The notes: generated by a model not told the origin, from the letters alone. Shown: positions 8,083 through 17,897, counted from the stretch's first letter. The stretch is DNA of 64,000 nucleotides from CAZIKF01 sp964539825 (GCA_964539825.1 CAZIKF010000006.1:1-64000), one strand, 5' to 3'. Program-made: numbers and translations.

Positions 8083-9696
8083 TTAGAATGGATCGCTAGA
8101 AGCGGTTTGAGTCCGGTACATTTCCGACCCGGCCCATTGTCTCATGCCAGGCATCAAATTGATGTCTCCATAGATCAGTTCTTGCGCCATGGATAGCTGT
8201 GAGGGGCTGAGCATTTTTTCCATCTCAGCGCGATAAACACCAGATTCATCATAGCCGTTTACGAATGCTCTGCTGAGCCAGGAATAAGCCATGACCATGT
8301 CCCTGGGCACCCCCTGTCCTTCTTCATAAAGGATTCCCAGGTTATTTTGAGCCCGTGCGTAGCCCTGTCGTGCTGCTCGATGCCACCACTTCAGCGCTTC
8401 ATCAATGTCCTTTTCAACACTTTTTCCCTGGAAGTACATTACACCCAGGTTATTTTGTGCCTTGGCATATCCTTGTTCAGCAGCCCTTTTCCACCATTTC
8501 ATCGCCTCCAGAGAATTTTTCTGAATTCCCCGACCCTGATCTAGTAAAACGGCCAGATTATTTTGGGCTCTTGCGTAATCCTGTTCTGAAGACTTGTTAT
8601 ACCAATATGCCGAAGTCATGTAATTTTGTTTTACGCCCAGGCCTTTTTCATACATGTATCCGAGGTTGTTTTGAGCAGGGGCAAAACCTTGCTTGGCTGA
8701 ATAAGTCCACCAATGGGAGGCTTTTTGGAGGTCTCTGGGGACCCCAATGCCCTTGAAATACACTACACCCAGGTGGTTCTGTGCCCCGGGATGTCCATTC
8801 TCACCAGCTTTGGTGTACCAGTGCAGCGCTTTCTGGGGATCAGCTTCCAAAATATGTCCTTCATCATAGAAGGAGGCCAAGAGTGCCTGGGATTGAGCAT
8901 CCCCAACCAGGGCCTTTACATAGGGCTCTCGAGCCTCTTCAGGGATATCCATGGGTTCATGGGACTTAACCGTCGCCTTCTTAGGCAGTGTTCTGCTTCT
9001 TTGAACGGCAGACAGGTTTTCAGGTGATCTCTTTGCCTTTCCGAAACTCAAGGATCTTGCCTTACGATCCGGAGTAATTCGTTTTGGCAGGGCAACCGGT
9101 GCTTCCAGATCGCTTAGATTTTCCTTTAGAGGTTTCTCTTGAGAGACCAGAGATAAAGATGATTTGGAGGTTCGAAATACAGGTTTATTTTTTCCTGGTT
9201 CCATCCTTTTCACCGCTGCTTTTATCTCTTTAGATTCTGAGTTGTTCATACTCAGGGAGAAGTGTGGAGAATCAGGACCCTGGACCATCACCTGTCTGGC
9301 ACCAGGTAAATCCGTGAGCTTAACCTTGGATTGAAGGCTGAACATGACGGCGAAGACAGCCGCTCCCAGTAATGCATAGGATAGGAAACGAAAGATGGAG
9401 GATTGCTTTTCCTTCTCGGGGACCACCAAAAAGGGATTGTCCTGTGGATTGAAGGGCTTTTCGCGGGGAGGTTCACCGGTCGTTGGCGATGCCTGATGCT
9501 TTGGATTTCGGTTCACGTAGATTAAAATTTTTGAACAGAATACTGACCATGCTTTTGGATTGTCCGGGGTCATTTGTCGTTTAAGAAAAGCTATCAGTAC
9601 CTGCGGTTCCATCTCATTGTCGCGTACAGCGGCTTTCAAAAGACGGGCCTTTAACTGAAGGTTTTTCGCATTTTCAATTTTATGTAGAACACTCAT
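8083..9696 (-). CDS. Membrane-anchored Sel1-repeat protein
   Basis: 537 residues with type II topology. A charged N-terminal cytoplasmic part (1-105) comes before one membrane segment (about 110-128, SYALLGAAVFAVMF). A low-complexity Lys/Ser/Pro spacer runs to about 235. Seven very regular Sel1 repeats fill about 245-490, most with the signature ARAQNNLGxxY. There is no shared RMDN-like block. The high similarity between successive repeats suggests recent internal duplication. The start ATG at 9696 has a GGGAAG ribosome site. It could tie a cytoplasmic N-terminal signal to a periplasmic scaffold. Confidence 0.83.
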   Translation of the reverse strand: MSVLHKIENAKNLQLKARLLKAAVRDNEMEPQVLIAFLKRQMTPDNPKAWSVFCSKILIYVNRNPKHQASPTTGEPPREKPFNPQDNPFLVVPEKEKQSSIFRFLSYALLGAAVFAVMFSLQSKVKLTDLPGARQVMVQGPDSPHFSLSMNNSESKEIKAAVKRMEPGKNKPVFRTSKSSLSLVSQEKPLKENLSDLEAPVALPKRITPDRKARSLSFGKAKRSPENLSAVQRSRTLPKKATVKSHEPMDIPEEAREPYVKALVGDAQSQALLASFYDEGHILEADPQKALHWYTKAGENGHPGAQNHLGVVYFKGIGVPRDLQKASHWWTYSAKQGFAPAQNNLGYMYEKGLGVKQNYMTSAYWYNKSSEQDYARAQNNLAVLLDQGRGIQKNSLEAMKWWKRAAEQGYAKAQNNLGVMYFQGKSVEKDIDEALKWWHRAARQGYARAQNNLGILYEEGQGVPRDMVMAYSWLSRAFVNGYDESGVYRAEMEKMLSPSQLSMAQELIYGDINLMPGMRQWAGSEMYRTQTASSDPF

Positions 9697-9796
9697 GAGA
9701 ACTTCCCGGGATAGACTTTTCCAATTCTTTCGTCATTTCACCCGGAAATGTATGAGTCTTATGGAAGAACAAACAAGATCTTCAAAAAAAGTGAGA

Positions 9797-11416
9797 TCAA
9801 TGTCCCGATGCCATGGGATAGAGTTCGCCTCTCCAATGATAATAAACTTCTCCAATCCAGAATTTTGCTGGAGAACCACAAGGCAAAAGGGTTTCCAAAC
9901 CTATCTCCTTGATGGAATCATCACCCAATTCAAAATGAATGGGATCAACTTCAACCATTGCTGGAGAACTGAGCGCATAGGCGAAATTCAGCGGAGATCC
10001 AAATCGGTTTCTCATTTGAATGTTCCACTGGAAAAAACCTCTTGATCTTCGAAGAACGCAGCCTCGCACCCGAAAGTCCAAACCTCTCCAGCCACGATGT
10101 TGAATCCAGGCAGGATCATGGTTGATGGGATCGGGAGGCGGGGTAAAGGAATGGGCTACCGGTAGTATGGCCCATGCGGATTCGAGTTCATTCTGACTAA
10201 ATCTCGAAGTATTCGCTTTTTTCATTCTCTGGTGGGCGGTAGGAACGACTGGAGGTGCCGGTGCTGGATTCATGAGTTTTTTGGGATGGTTGAGCCTGAA
10301 TTTCAGATCCCTTAGATTTCGTATTGACTCTCGCCATCCTTTGCGGGCGGACTTGCCGTACCAATGCATTGCCCTGGTCAAATTCTTTTCACACCCAACA
10401 CCCTTCTCATGCAGAACACCCAGGTAGTGTTGGGCGATGGTGTCCTGGGCCTCCGCAGCGAGTCTCAGCCAGGAACAAGCCCTGTCTTCATCACGGGGAA
10501 CCTGTTTTCCGTGGTAGTAAAGCAGTCCCAGAACTCTCTGGGATGAAGGAATTTGGTGAGTAGCCCCCTGATGAAAGTAATCGACTGCCTTCTTCAAATC
10601 CCGTGCGACACCCTTGCCTCTTAGATATAGTTCCCCAAGCCGTGTCAGAGAGCTGTATTTTCCCAGCTCAACCGCTCGTTTATACCAGAGTTCCGCCTGC
10701 TTGGAGTCGGGTTCGATTTGGGTGGCGGTTTCATAGATATATCCGATTCTCTCCATGGCCTGGGAAAATCCTGCCTCCGCGGCTACATTGAGCCATCGCA
10801 GTGCTCGAGGTTCATTCCTTTGAATCCGTTGGCCCTCCATATATAGCGTGCCCAGGTTCAGAGCAGCGTTGGGATAGGTTCGCTCGGCCGCTTCGGTCAG
10901 GAGTTCCACCGCCCGCAGTGTTCCCACTTCTGAGGGCTCCTGGTCGAGTAGAACTCGTGCGAGGTTTGTCATTGCTCCTAGACTCTTAAAGACCACTGCT
11001 TTTTCCAGCCACTGCAGACCTTTGATTTCATCCTGGACTGAGGCCGGTCCATGCAGATAGAGCATTCCCAGATTGTTCATGGCTCCTCCATGATCATGCT
11101 TAGAAGCTCTCTCATACCAGTAGATGGCCCGGTTGAGATCAACCGGTATCCCTTCTCCCTTCTCTAACATCCAACCGACAGAATTCTGTGCCTGGGCATC
11201 TTCCTTATAGGAGGCGAGTTCCAGAAAGTGGAAGGCAAGCCGGGCATTTTTTTTGACCCCCATACCTTCCAGATAGGCTCTTCCCACATAGGACTGTTCC
11301 GCGGTATTTCCTTCTCTTGCCAGGATTAGCCTGGATTCGAAATCCTGCGCACAGAAAGATACCATCGTGAGAAGAAATTGAAGAAACAGGACTAAATTTG
11401 AAGCCTTCGAGAACAT
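9797..11416 (-). CDS. Secreted Sel1-repeat protein with C-terminal beta-rich domain
   Basis: 539 residues. A signal peptide (MFSKASNLVLFLQFLLTMVSFC) is followed by about nine Sel1 repeats (residues 30-355), with repeated ExGxG and AxxxLGxLY positions. The last about 130 residues are not Sel1: Trp- and Arg-rich, with two Cys (RGCVLRRSRG and LLPCGSP) that could form a disulphide outside the cytoplasm. I do not recognise this domain. The gene is the promoter-proximal member of the six-gene Sel1 block and is divergent from glnS, with 163 nt between their start codons. Confidence 0.82.
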   Translation of the reverse strand: MFSKASNLVLFLQFLLTMVSFCAQDFESRLILAREGNTAEQSYVGRAYLEGMGVKKNARLAFHFLELASYKEDAQAQNSVGWMLEKGEGIPVDLNRAIYWYERASKHDHGGAMNNLGMLYLHGPASVQDEIKGLQWLEKAVVFKSLGAMTNLARVLLDQEPSEVGTLRAVELLTEAAERTYPNAALNLGTLYMEGQRIQRNEPRALRWLNVAAEAGFSQAMERIGYIYETATQIEPDSKQAELWYKRAVELGKYSSLTRLGELYLRGKGVARDLKKAVDYFHQGATHQIPSSQRVLGLLYYHGKQVPRDEDRACSWLRLAAEAQDTIAQHYLGVLHEKGVGCEKNLTRAMHWYGKSARKGWRESIRNLRDLKFRLNHPKKLMNPAPAPPVVPTAHQRMKKANTSRFSQNELESAWAILPVAHSFTPPPDPINHDPAWIQHRGWRGLDFRVRGCVLRRSRGFFQWNIQMRNRFGSPLNFAYALSSPAMVEVDPIHFELGDDSIKEIGLETLLPCGSPAKFWIGEVYYHWRGELYPMASGH

Positions 11417-11579
11417 GATGAGATAGATCTACTTTCTAGACTCTTCGGATCATAACCAGGACTGTTTGCTGATTTTGATGAGATCATAGATTTGCATTTC
11501 TATTGTTTCTGGTGATTCCTTATCGGGCTTGCTCCCCGTGAAACTCCGTGGTTAACTAAGCCGAACGAAGGATGAAACC

Positions 11580-13316
11580 ATGTCAAAGCCCGAATCTCCC
11601 GCAAATGAAAAAGAACCGTCTGTCGTCAACAAAAAGGTTCCCAGAGGGGACTTTATTCGTGAAAGAATTGAACAGGACCTGAGTAGCGCTAAAGTCAGTC
11701 AACTGGTGACCAGATTCCCGCCAGAGCCCAATGGTCAGCTTCACATAGGACATGCCAAGGCGATCTGTTTGAATTTTTCCCTGGCTGACGAATTTGAAGG
11801 TGGACGCTGCCATCTTCGATTCGACGACACCAACCCGGTTAAAGAAGATGACTCTTTCGTTCAGGCTATAAAAAAAGATATCCAGTGGCTTGGTTGGGAT
11901 TGGGGAGACCATCTTTATTTTGCATCTGACTATTATGAAAAGCTCTATCAATACGCCCTGCAGCTGGTAAAGGCTGGAATGGCTTATGTTTGTGATCTCG
12001 ACGCGGATCAAATTAGAGAGTATCGGGGAACTTTGAAAGAACCCGGTAAAAATTCTCCCTTTCGAGATCGGTCAGTAGCTGAGAACCTGGATCTATTCCA
12101 GAGGATGAAAAGTGGTGAGTTTGAAGAAGGGCATTGTGTCCTGAGGGCAAAAATTGACATGAGTTCATCCAATATTCCCATGCGGGACCCGGCTTTATAC
12201 AGAATTCGCAAGGTTCCTCATCATCGAACGGGCGATCAGTGGTGTATCTATCCCATGTACGATTTTGCCCACTGCCTTTCTGACGCTATAGAGGGTGTAA
12301 CCCATTCCCTGTGCAGCCTTGAGTTTGAGAATCATCGACCGTTATATGATTGGATTCTACAGAAGATTGGTTTTGAGTCCCCTCCCCAACAGATAGAGTT
12401 TGCTCGGATGAATCTTACCTATGTAATGACGAGTAAAAGAAAGCTAGCGGAGTTGATCACCAGAGGCTTTGTCGAGGGCTGGGATGATCCTCGCATGCCG
12501 ACTCTTTCCGGTCTTCGCCGCCGCGGGCTTACACCGTCCTCCATCCGGGATTACTGTAACAGAATAGGAGTAGCCAAGGCCAATAGCACCGTCGATATCG
12601 CTCTACTGGAGCACTGCATTAGAGATGAGCTTAATGCTAGCGCGATGAGAGTAATGGCAGTATTGAATCCATTAAAGGTGGTGATCACCAACTATCCCGA
12701 GGCAGAAACGGAGGAGTTGGATGCTGTGAATAATCCGGAGGACTCTTCCATGGGATCCCGTAAAATTCCCTTTGGGAGGGTTCTTTATATTGAGAGAGAT
12801 GACTTCATGGAAGATCCGCCCAAGAAATTCTTTCGCCTGGGTCCCGGTCGTGAAGTTCGACTGCGCTACGCTTATTTCATCAAGTGTGATGAAGTCATTA
12901 AAGACTCCGAATCTGGTGAGATTCTGGAAATTCACTGCACCTATGATCCCCTTTCCAGGGGCGGTAAATCTCCTGATGGGCGCAAAGTTAAGGGGACATT
13001 GCACTGGGTGAGTGCCGAGCATGCCATCGAAGCGGAAGTACGCCAGTTTGAGCACCTTTTCACGGTTTCAAATCCTGATTCCAGGGCCTCGAAAGGGGAA
13101 CTTGAAGAACTCTTGAATCCAGATTCAAAAATAGTTCTCACTCAGTGTAAACTCGAGCCATCCCTGGCGAATTATTCTGAGGATACCAGGTATCAATTCG
13201 AAAGATTGGGATATTACTGGCCGGATCCTGAGGACTACAGTGCTGAGTATCCCGTGTTTAACCGGATTGTTTCCCTCAGAGATACCTGGGCCAAGATTCA
13301 AAAAGCTGGTCAATAG
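11580..13316 (+). CDS. glnS: Glutaminyl-tRNA synthetase
   Basis: 578 residues, close to the usual bacterial length of about 550. It charges tRNA-Gln with glutamine using ATP in the cytoplasm. The class I signatures are clear: PPEPNGQLHIGHAK with the HIGH box at about residues 55-58, the DDTNP block, and the KMSKS-equivalent MTSKRKL at about residue 283. The N-terminal catalytic domain is followed by the all-beta anticodon-binding domain. GlnRS, as opposed to GluRS, is supported by the FPPEPNG and VMTSKRKL forms. Having GlnRS means this organism need not use the transamidation route for Gln-tRNA. Start ATG 11580 follows a GAAGGA ribosome site. Confidence 0.96.
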   Translation: MSKPESPANEKEPSVVNKKVPRGDFIRERIEQDLSSAKVSQLVTRFPPEPNGQLHIGHAKAICLNFSLADEFEGGRCHLRFDDTNPVKEDDSFVQAIKKDIQWLGWDWGDHLYFASDYYEKLYQYALQLVKAGMAYVCDLDADQIREYRGTLKEPGKNSPFRDRSVAENLDLFQRMKSGEFEEGHCVLRAKIDMSSSNIPMRDPALYRIRKVPHHRTGDQWCIYPMYDFAHCLSDAIEGVTHSLCSLEFENHRPLYDWILQKIGFESPPQQIEFARMNLTYVMTSKRKLAELITRGFVEGWDDPRMPTLSGLRRRGLTPSSIRDYCNRIGVAKANSTVDIALLEHCIRDELNASAMRVMAVLNPLKVVITNYPEAETEELDAVNNPEDSSMGSRKIPFGRVLYIERDDFMEDPPKKFFRLGPGREVRLRYAYFIKCDEVIKDSESGEILEIHCTYDPLSRGGKSPDGRKVKGTLHWVSAEHAIEAEVRQFEHLFTVSNPDSRASKGELEELLNPDSKIVLTQCKLEPSLANYSEDTRYQFERLGYYWPDPEDYSAEYPVFNRIVSLRDTWAKIQKAGQ

Positions 13317-13341
13317 GGTCATTCTCCTTCAAAATTAAGGA

Positions 13342-15990
13342 GTGCGCACCTGTAGAGTACTGCTTTTCATTCTTTATTCTATCAATGCCCATGCCCGGTC
13401 ACTTGTATCCGGGTGGAACCACATTTCTTTCGTGACCCAGGCACCATTGAGCGTTTCTGATGTTCTACAGAATCACATTTCTGGCAGTGTACGAAAAATC
13501 TGGGCGTTTCGTGATGGCAGGTGGAGTTATTACTCCACTATTGATCAATCCGGCTCCTTGAACGAGGTTTTCCCGGGAGAATCCTATTGGCTCTATATGG
13601 AAGGTACGGGTACTCTTCATACCGATCTTTCCGGAGCTACTCTCACCGAGCTTAGAATCAGTTCCCCTGGCTGGGTTTTAGGTTCTTTTTCCCAGGACAG
13701 CGTACTGAATTTAGCACTGCAGGTTCTTACCCCCTTTCGGGTGGATTTGAACCATTCGTTGGAGAACGTGGGCAGAGTATGGGCCTACGATGGAAGTCAA
13801 TGGTCCTCCTTTGGTTCGGAATCAGGGGGGAACCTCACCACTCTTGAAGCTGGCGCCGGTTCCTGGTTCCACATTAGAGATCAGTCTCAACGGGTTACAT
13901 TGCAGAATCCTCTCATTCTTACTCCTACCATAAGTGTCAATCCGATCCAGTGGACGCGCTCAACTGGCCCGCCCGGAGGCGGCATCTGGTCCCTGTCAGT
14001 TGCTCCTTCCAATCCCCAGGTCATTTACGCTCCCTCCCATGATCTGAATATTCTCAAGAGTGAGAATGGCGGTGATTTATGGTACCAGGTTGGGGAGAGG
14101 GAACTCGGAGCTCATATTTTTGCCCCAATTCTTATAGATCCCCTGAACGCCAGTAGTTTTCTGGTCAGTAACGGAAGTATCCATCGTTCCACCGATGGAG
14201 GAGCAAGCTTCATGGATCTTGATATTGGAAGCGGAGAGAATCGTGGGGTGGTTGCCATGGCTTATGCACCTTCTGATCACGAACGGATCTATGCTGCTAT
14301 GGAGACCGGGAATATCTACCGATCAAATGATCGTGGCGCAAGCTTTGTTTTGGTACAGACCATGACAGTTTGGGAACCGCAAAATTTCCTGTTGATAGAC
14401 CCTTTTAACAGGGATAAGCTCTTACTTGTGGTTCAAGAGCCTGAAGCAAGTTCATATCATTTGGTGATTAGCGAGGATGCCGGATCTAACTTTAGCATCC
14501 TTCATACCGCAAATTCTCGAATCTTTGATATCGTAATTCATCCCCAGGAAGTCTCGAAATTCTATTTCACAACGGACGACGCGTTTTACAGAACCCTGGA
14601 TGGAGGGCAGAATTTCACATCTTCGGAAGGCGGTGGAATTCTGGCAATTCCAGATAAGAATCCAGCCCTGCTCTACCGGTTATCTCACGAAGGCGAATTC
14701 TCCGTCTCCTCTGATGATGGATTTTCCTTTTCCATGAGGGCGGAGCTAGATTTTCATGACCATGGTGAGGACCATCACGGAGGGTTGGATATGGCAGTTG
14801 ATCCTCAGAATTCAAATCGTATCTATATTGGTCGGCAGTCGGGATTTTACCGTAGCATTGATGGAGGGAGCACATTTAATGATATCAACAATGGCCTGGT
14901 GGATGACGGGACTTTCACCCTCGCCGTAGATCCAAGTGATTCTGATCATGTTCTGGTGGGGAATTTTTGGAGTCGCGGAGTATTCAAAACCACCGATGCG
15001 GGTGTAAATTTTGAATTGCTTGAGGAGTGGCGGCATGCGCCGAAACCAGATCATTACCCGATGGAAATTGTCTTTGATCCGAGCGATCCTGGCCAGATCT
15101 ACATTACGGGTGAATATGGACTTAAGAAGAGCATCGACGGCGGTGCAACCTGGAATTCCCTGGGCGGATCCGCATTGTTCGGAGCTCACTTTCACGGTCT
15201 TGCAATCGATCCCGTGAACCCGCTTCGAATCTATGCCGGTACCGGAAAAGGGGAAGACAATGCCCTGGCAGGAGCACATATTTACCGCAGTACTGACGGA
15301 GGCGCAAGTTTTGAAGATCTGACCAGCGGATTTCCTTCACAAATAGAAGCCAATGTTTATGTCATAGCAGTAGCGCCTTCGAATCCATCCGTTGTTTACG
15401 TAGGTACCAATGCTCATGTATTCGTAGACGCTGAGCTTCCAACGGAGGCACTGGGGATTTATTATAGCTCCGATGGCGGGAATAACTGGGAGGCTCGAAG
15501 TTCAGGACTGCCCAGTCTGAGCTGTTTTTCCCTGGCGGTAAATCCTGAGAATCCCAATCACGTTCTCACCGGACTCGGGCATGCCCATGCTCATATACAT
15601 ATTGATGAAGCCCACGAAGATGAGGGACATACGGCGCAGGAAGAACATGGGAGTGGTAAAGGATTGTATGAAAGCACGGATGGAGGGCTAAGCTGGAGTC
15701 AAGTGAGTAGCCTACCAGCTGAGGAAGTCAGTCACATTGAATTCCATCCTATCAATCCGAATATCATTATGGTCAGTTACGGAGAAAACCGCAGCGGAGG
15801 CGGAGGCGGGCTTCCTAAGGGTTTTGGCTTGTACCTTACCATGGACGGTGGACGACATTGGATACAGACCGCTTCCTCTTTCACCGCTCGGGAAAAGGTA
15901 GTGATGGATGTGGTCTTAAGCTCTGACGGTGAGAGAATTTACGTGGGTACCGACGATGGATTTTATCGAGGGGATTGGAATCGCGATTAG
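13342..15990 (+). CDS. Secreted BNR/VPS10-type beta-propeller protein
   Basis: 882 residues. The start is a GTG directly behind TAAGGA, and an in-frame stop lies just upstream, so no longer start exists. A short signal peptide (about 1-20) is followed by two copies of a small domain (about 22-95 and 105-185), each opening near GW and closing with YWLYM or SWFHI. From about 200 to the end there are many Asp-box repeats (S-x-D-G-G-x-x-F/W, for example YRSTDGGASF and KSIDGGATW), typical of sialidase/VPS10-like multi-bladed propellers. No sialidase Arg triad or catalytic pair is evident, so binding is more likely than hydrolysis. Two His-rich insertions occur (about 470-480 and 745-775). The stop overlaps the convergent gene by 4 nt. 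Confidence 0.8.
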   Translation: MRTCRVLLFILYSINAHARSLVSGWNHISFVTQAPLSVSDVLQNHISGSVRKIWAFRDGRWSYYSTIDQSGSLNEVFPGESYWLYMEGTGTLHTDLSGATLTELRISSPGWVLGSFSQDSVLNLALQVLTPFRVDLNHSLENVGRVWAYDGSQWSSFGSESGGNLTTLEAGAGSWFHIRDQSQRVTLQNPLILTPTISVNPIQWTRSTGPPGGGIWSLSVAPSNPQVIYAPSHDLNILKSENGGDLWYQVGERELGAHIFAPILIDPLNASSFLVSNGSIHRSTDGGASFMDLDIGSGENRGVVAMAYAPSDHERIYAAMETGNIYRSNDRGASFVLVQTMTVWEPQNFLLIDPFNRDKLLLVVQEPEASSYHLVISEDAGSNFSILHTANSRIFDIVIHPQEVSKFYFTTDDAFYRTLDGGQNFTSSEGGGILAIPDKNPALLYRLSHEGEFSVSSDDGFSFSMRAELDFHDHGEDHHGGLDMAVDPQNSNRIYIGRQSGFYRSIDGGSTFNDINNGLVDDGTFTLAVDPSDSDHVLVGNFWSRGVFKTTDAGVNFELLEEWRHAPKPDHYPMEIVFDPSDPGQIYITGEYGLKKSIDGGATWNSLGGSALFGAHFHGLAIDPVNPLRIYAGTGKGEDNALAGAHIYRSTDGGASFEDLTSGFPSQIEANVYVIAVAPSNPSVVYVGTNAHVFVDAELPTEALGIYYSSDGGNNWEARSSGLPSLSCFSLAVNPENPNHVLTGLGHAHAHIHIDEAHEDEGHTAQEEHGSGKGLYESTDGGLSWSQVSSLPAEEVSHIEFHPINPNIIMVSYGENRSGGGGGLPKGFGLYLTMDGGRHWIQTASSFTAREKVVMDVVLSSDGERIYVGTDDGFYRGDWNRD

Positions 15991-16541
15991 AAAGCCAATT
16001 CCAGGTTGTTTAAAAAACGATCGATTTCTACAACATCTCTAAGTTCATGGACCTGCAGGTTTGGAAATGTTTGAGATTCAATGAGTTCTCTATAGCTGGA
16101 TTGGTATTTCCTGTGGGTGCGGATCACCCAGAACGGAATTCCTTCGTACGAGAGAAGTGAACCGAGGCTTTCAGTATTGCCGTTACACACAAGTTTACGA
16201 GAGATCAATCTTCTCACGGTCCGAGACACTGCCCTTGATAAGACAAGGGGAAAAGAAAGGTTTAACCAGATCAGGTCTGTGGCTCTGGGCCAGAGAATTT
16301 CACGTACCTGGCTATAGTTTCCTGAAATGATCCAGGATTCTTTAGCTGAAACCTCCTGAATTTCAGTCCTTAGTTCAGAATCGGAGACATGCTGCCATCC
16401 AGGTTTCCAGTAGAGATCATCAATTTCAATGTGTTCTATAGCGGTTTTTTGGGAGAGTCTGTCACCCAGGGTGGATTTACCCGAACAGGAGGAACCTATG
16501 ATTAAAATTCGACTCAAGTCTCTTGCTGCTCTCTCATTCAA
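15987..16541 (-). CDS. Small P-loop kinase-like ATPase (adenylate kinase/FlaR-like)
   Basis: 184 residues. The Walker A motif GSSCSGKST is at about residues 16-24. It is followed by a IEIDDLYWKPGW segment and a WIISGNY strand, the layout of the small nucleotide/shikimate-kinase-like group often annotated as DNA topology modulation protein FlaR or AAA family. The phosphoacceptor is unknown. The start overlaps the upstream gene by 8 nt and the stop overlaps the convergent propeller gene by 4 nt. It probably pairs functionally with the upstream HD-like protein. Confidence 0.75.
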   Translation of the reverse strand: MNERAARDLSRILIIGSSCSGKSTLGDRLSQKTAIEHIEIDDLYWKPGWQHVSDSELRTEIQEVSAKESWIISGNYSQVREILWPRATDLIWLNLSFPLVLSRAVSRTVRRLISRKLVCNGNTESLGSLLSYEGIPFWVIRTHRKYQSSYRELIESQTFPNLQVHELRDVVEIDRFLNNLELAF

Positions 16542-17079
16542 AATCTTGAATGCACTGTTTAAGGCCGGAAACGGCTCCTGTGGTCAGCAGATGGTTGAAA
16601 TCCAGTAGGCGGCTAAAAATGGGTATAGCTCGTGAGGCGTCGGTACGATCTTTAATCCGCGGATGCTGCTCTACAATATTTGCGGACTCAATTTCAAGAA
16701 GTGCTCTTTGGATTTCTTCATCCACCAGTAATACTTGATGATTGCGTCTGGATTGATAAGGAATCAAACCATCCTCTCCAGGTGTACCATAGAATGAATT
16801 TCTGTCACACTCACAGAAGAGGTAAGCTAGCTGCTCGGCCTCTTTACCGATGGCTTCAATAACTTTTTCCCGCTCTTCGAAAGGTACAGCCTGCTGCGTA
16901 TAAGCCTGGGTACTGTAGATACTATGGAATAAGCCCCCGATGCACACATCATCTGGATTTCCCCAGCTGAGGAGCAATTGGTAAGTTTGGTAAAGATGGT
17001 CATATAAGCTTTTTCCTGAATGGGTGAGATCCATGGCTCCTACTTCTTCAAGAACGACTTTGAACTTATCAGGTATCAT
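16534..17079 (-). CDS. HD-like protein, DUF6817 type
   Basis: 181 residues. The N-terminal half has the His/Asp pattern of a metal-dependent HD-like helical domain: LTHSGKSLYDHL, then DVCIGGLFHSIYST, which fits the DUF6817 group. The reaction is unknown; HD relatives are phosphohydrolases. No signal peptide, so cytoplasmic. The ribosome site GGAGAG precedes ATG 17079. It is cotranscribed with the P-loop kinase gene by an 8-nt overlap. Confidence 0.65.
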   Translation of the reverse strand: MIPDKFKVVLEEVGAMDLTHSGKSLYDHLYQTYQLLLSWGNPDDVCIGGLFHSIYSTQAYTQQAVPFEEREKVIEAIGKEAEQLAYLFCECDRNSFYGTPGEDGLIPYQSRRNHQVLLVDEEIQRALLEIESANIVEQHPRIKDRTDASRAIPIFSRLLDFNHLLTTGAVSGLKQCIQDFE

Positions 17080-17265
17080 GATCTCTCCCTTCCTTTTTCC
17101 TTTCGGATTGGATTTGCTTTAGCCACCATACTATTTAATTCTAACGTTGAAAATGAATCAAGAATGAACCATACAGCACGGATTTTCTCTCTCATGGGGA
17201 GCCATTGATGGAAGTTCTCATTATAATCCTATTGTAGAGCTTTTTTTCACCACCGGGAGGCACAG

Positions 17266-17790
17266 ATGAAGGACTGGGATCTTTTAGGCGATAGTTTCGT
17301 CAAACTCTTTTCTTTGGGTTTTCTCTTTGCAATGGGAATAATCTGGAGCTGGGTTTCCTTCTTTCGAGTGGATACGGTGGTTGTTAAGGTTGAAATGCAA
17401 GAGCCCCTACATCAATTCTGTGTGAACGTTGATGCCCTCCATGGATGGCATGAATTTGAGTTCCCTCAACCCTATGGCCATGTCACCTACCTGGGAGGAT
17501 CCTGGTCAGTGGATGCCGATGTTCTCTTTCCTGTGGGACCGGAAGGATACGAAGAATTATGGGAATCAGGACTTGAATTTCCCGGTCTGCGATTCACGGA
17601 TTCCGCGCCTACTGGAGCTTTGTTGATTGAAGATCAGGAACGCGGCATAGTTTGGTTCCAAAGGCCAAAATGTCTCGCTAATTCCCAGCATAGGGTACGA
17701 ATGCGAATCAATGAAATTGATGAGGATCTATTTGATAATCATGGTTCTCTGACAGTGTGCTTTGGTAAGAGAAGCGCACATTCCCACTGA
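17266..17790 (+). CDS. Hypothetical protein with one N-terminal membrane segment
   Basis: 174 residues. One hydrophobic segment at about 14-32 (SLGFLFAMGIIWSWVSFF) follows a short N-terminus, so the bulk is probably periplasmic. The rest is mostly beta-type, with a Pro/Gly-rich centre (FPVGPEGYEELW) and three Cys. I do not recognise a family. ATG 17266 is preceded by GGGAGG at good spacing. Upstream 17080-17265 separates it from the divergent HD-like gene. A weak terminator follows. Confidence 0.6.
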   Translation: MKDWDLLGDSFVKLFSLGFLFAMGIIWSWVSFFRVDTVVVKVEMQEPLHQFCVNVDALHGWHEFEFPQPYGHVTYLGGSWSVDADVLFPVGPEGYEELWESGLEFPGLRFTDSAPTGALLIEDQERGIVWFQRPKCLANSQHRVRMRINEIDEDLFDNHGSLTVCFGKRSAHSH

Positions 17791-17806
17791 ACTTATAAAA
17801 CATCTC

Positions 17807-17834
17807 AAAAAAGCCCTTACCAGGGATTTTCTTT
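17807..17834 (+). terminator. Weak hairpin terminator after the 17266 gene
   Basis: A run of A, then CCCT-TACC-AGGG, then ATTTTCTTT. The GC stem is only 4 bp, extended by A-T pairs, so efficiency is doubtful. Confidence 0.4.
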
Positions 17835-17854
17835 ACCCTAAATCAAGCTGACAA

Positions 17855-17897
17855 CTCCATTCTACTGCGCTTTACGGCAAATCGCAGTAGAATGGAG
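17855..17897. repeat. Perfect 15-bp inverted repeat upstream of the NeuB-type gene
   Basis: CTCCATTCTACTGCG (17855-17869) and its exact complement at 17883-17897, separated by 13 nt. There is no T-run after it, so it is not a standard terminator. It lies 62 nt before the NeuB-type start and could be an operator, a leader hairpin or a small repeat. The word ATCGCAGTA also appears beside the repeat end near 53936. Confidence 0.55.
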
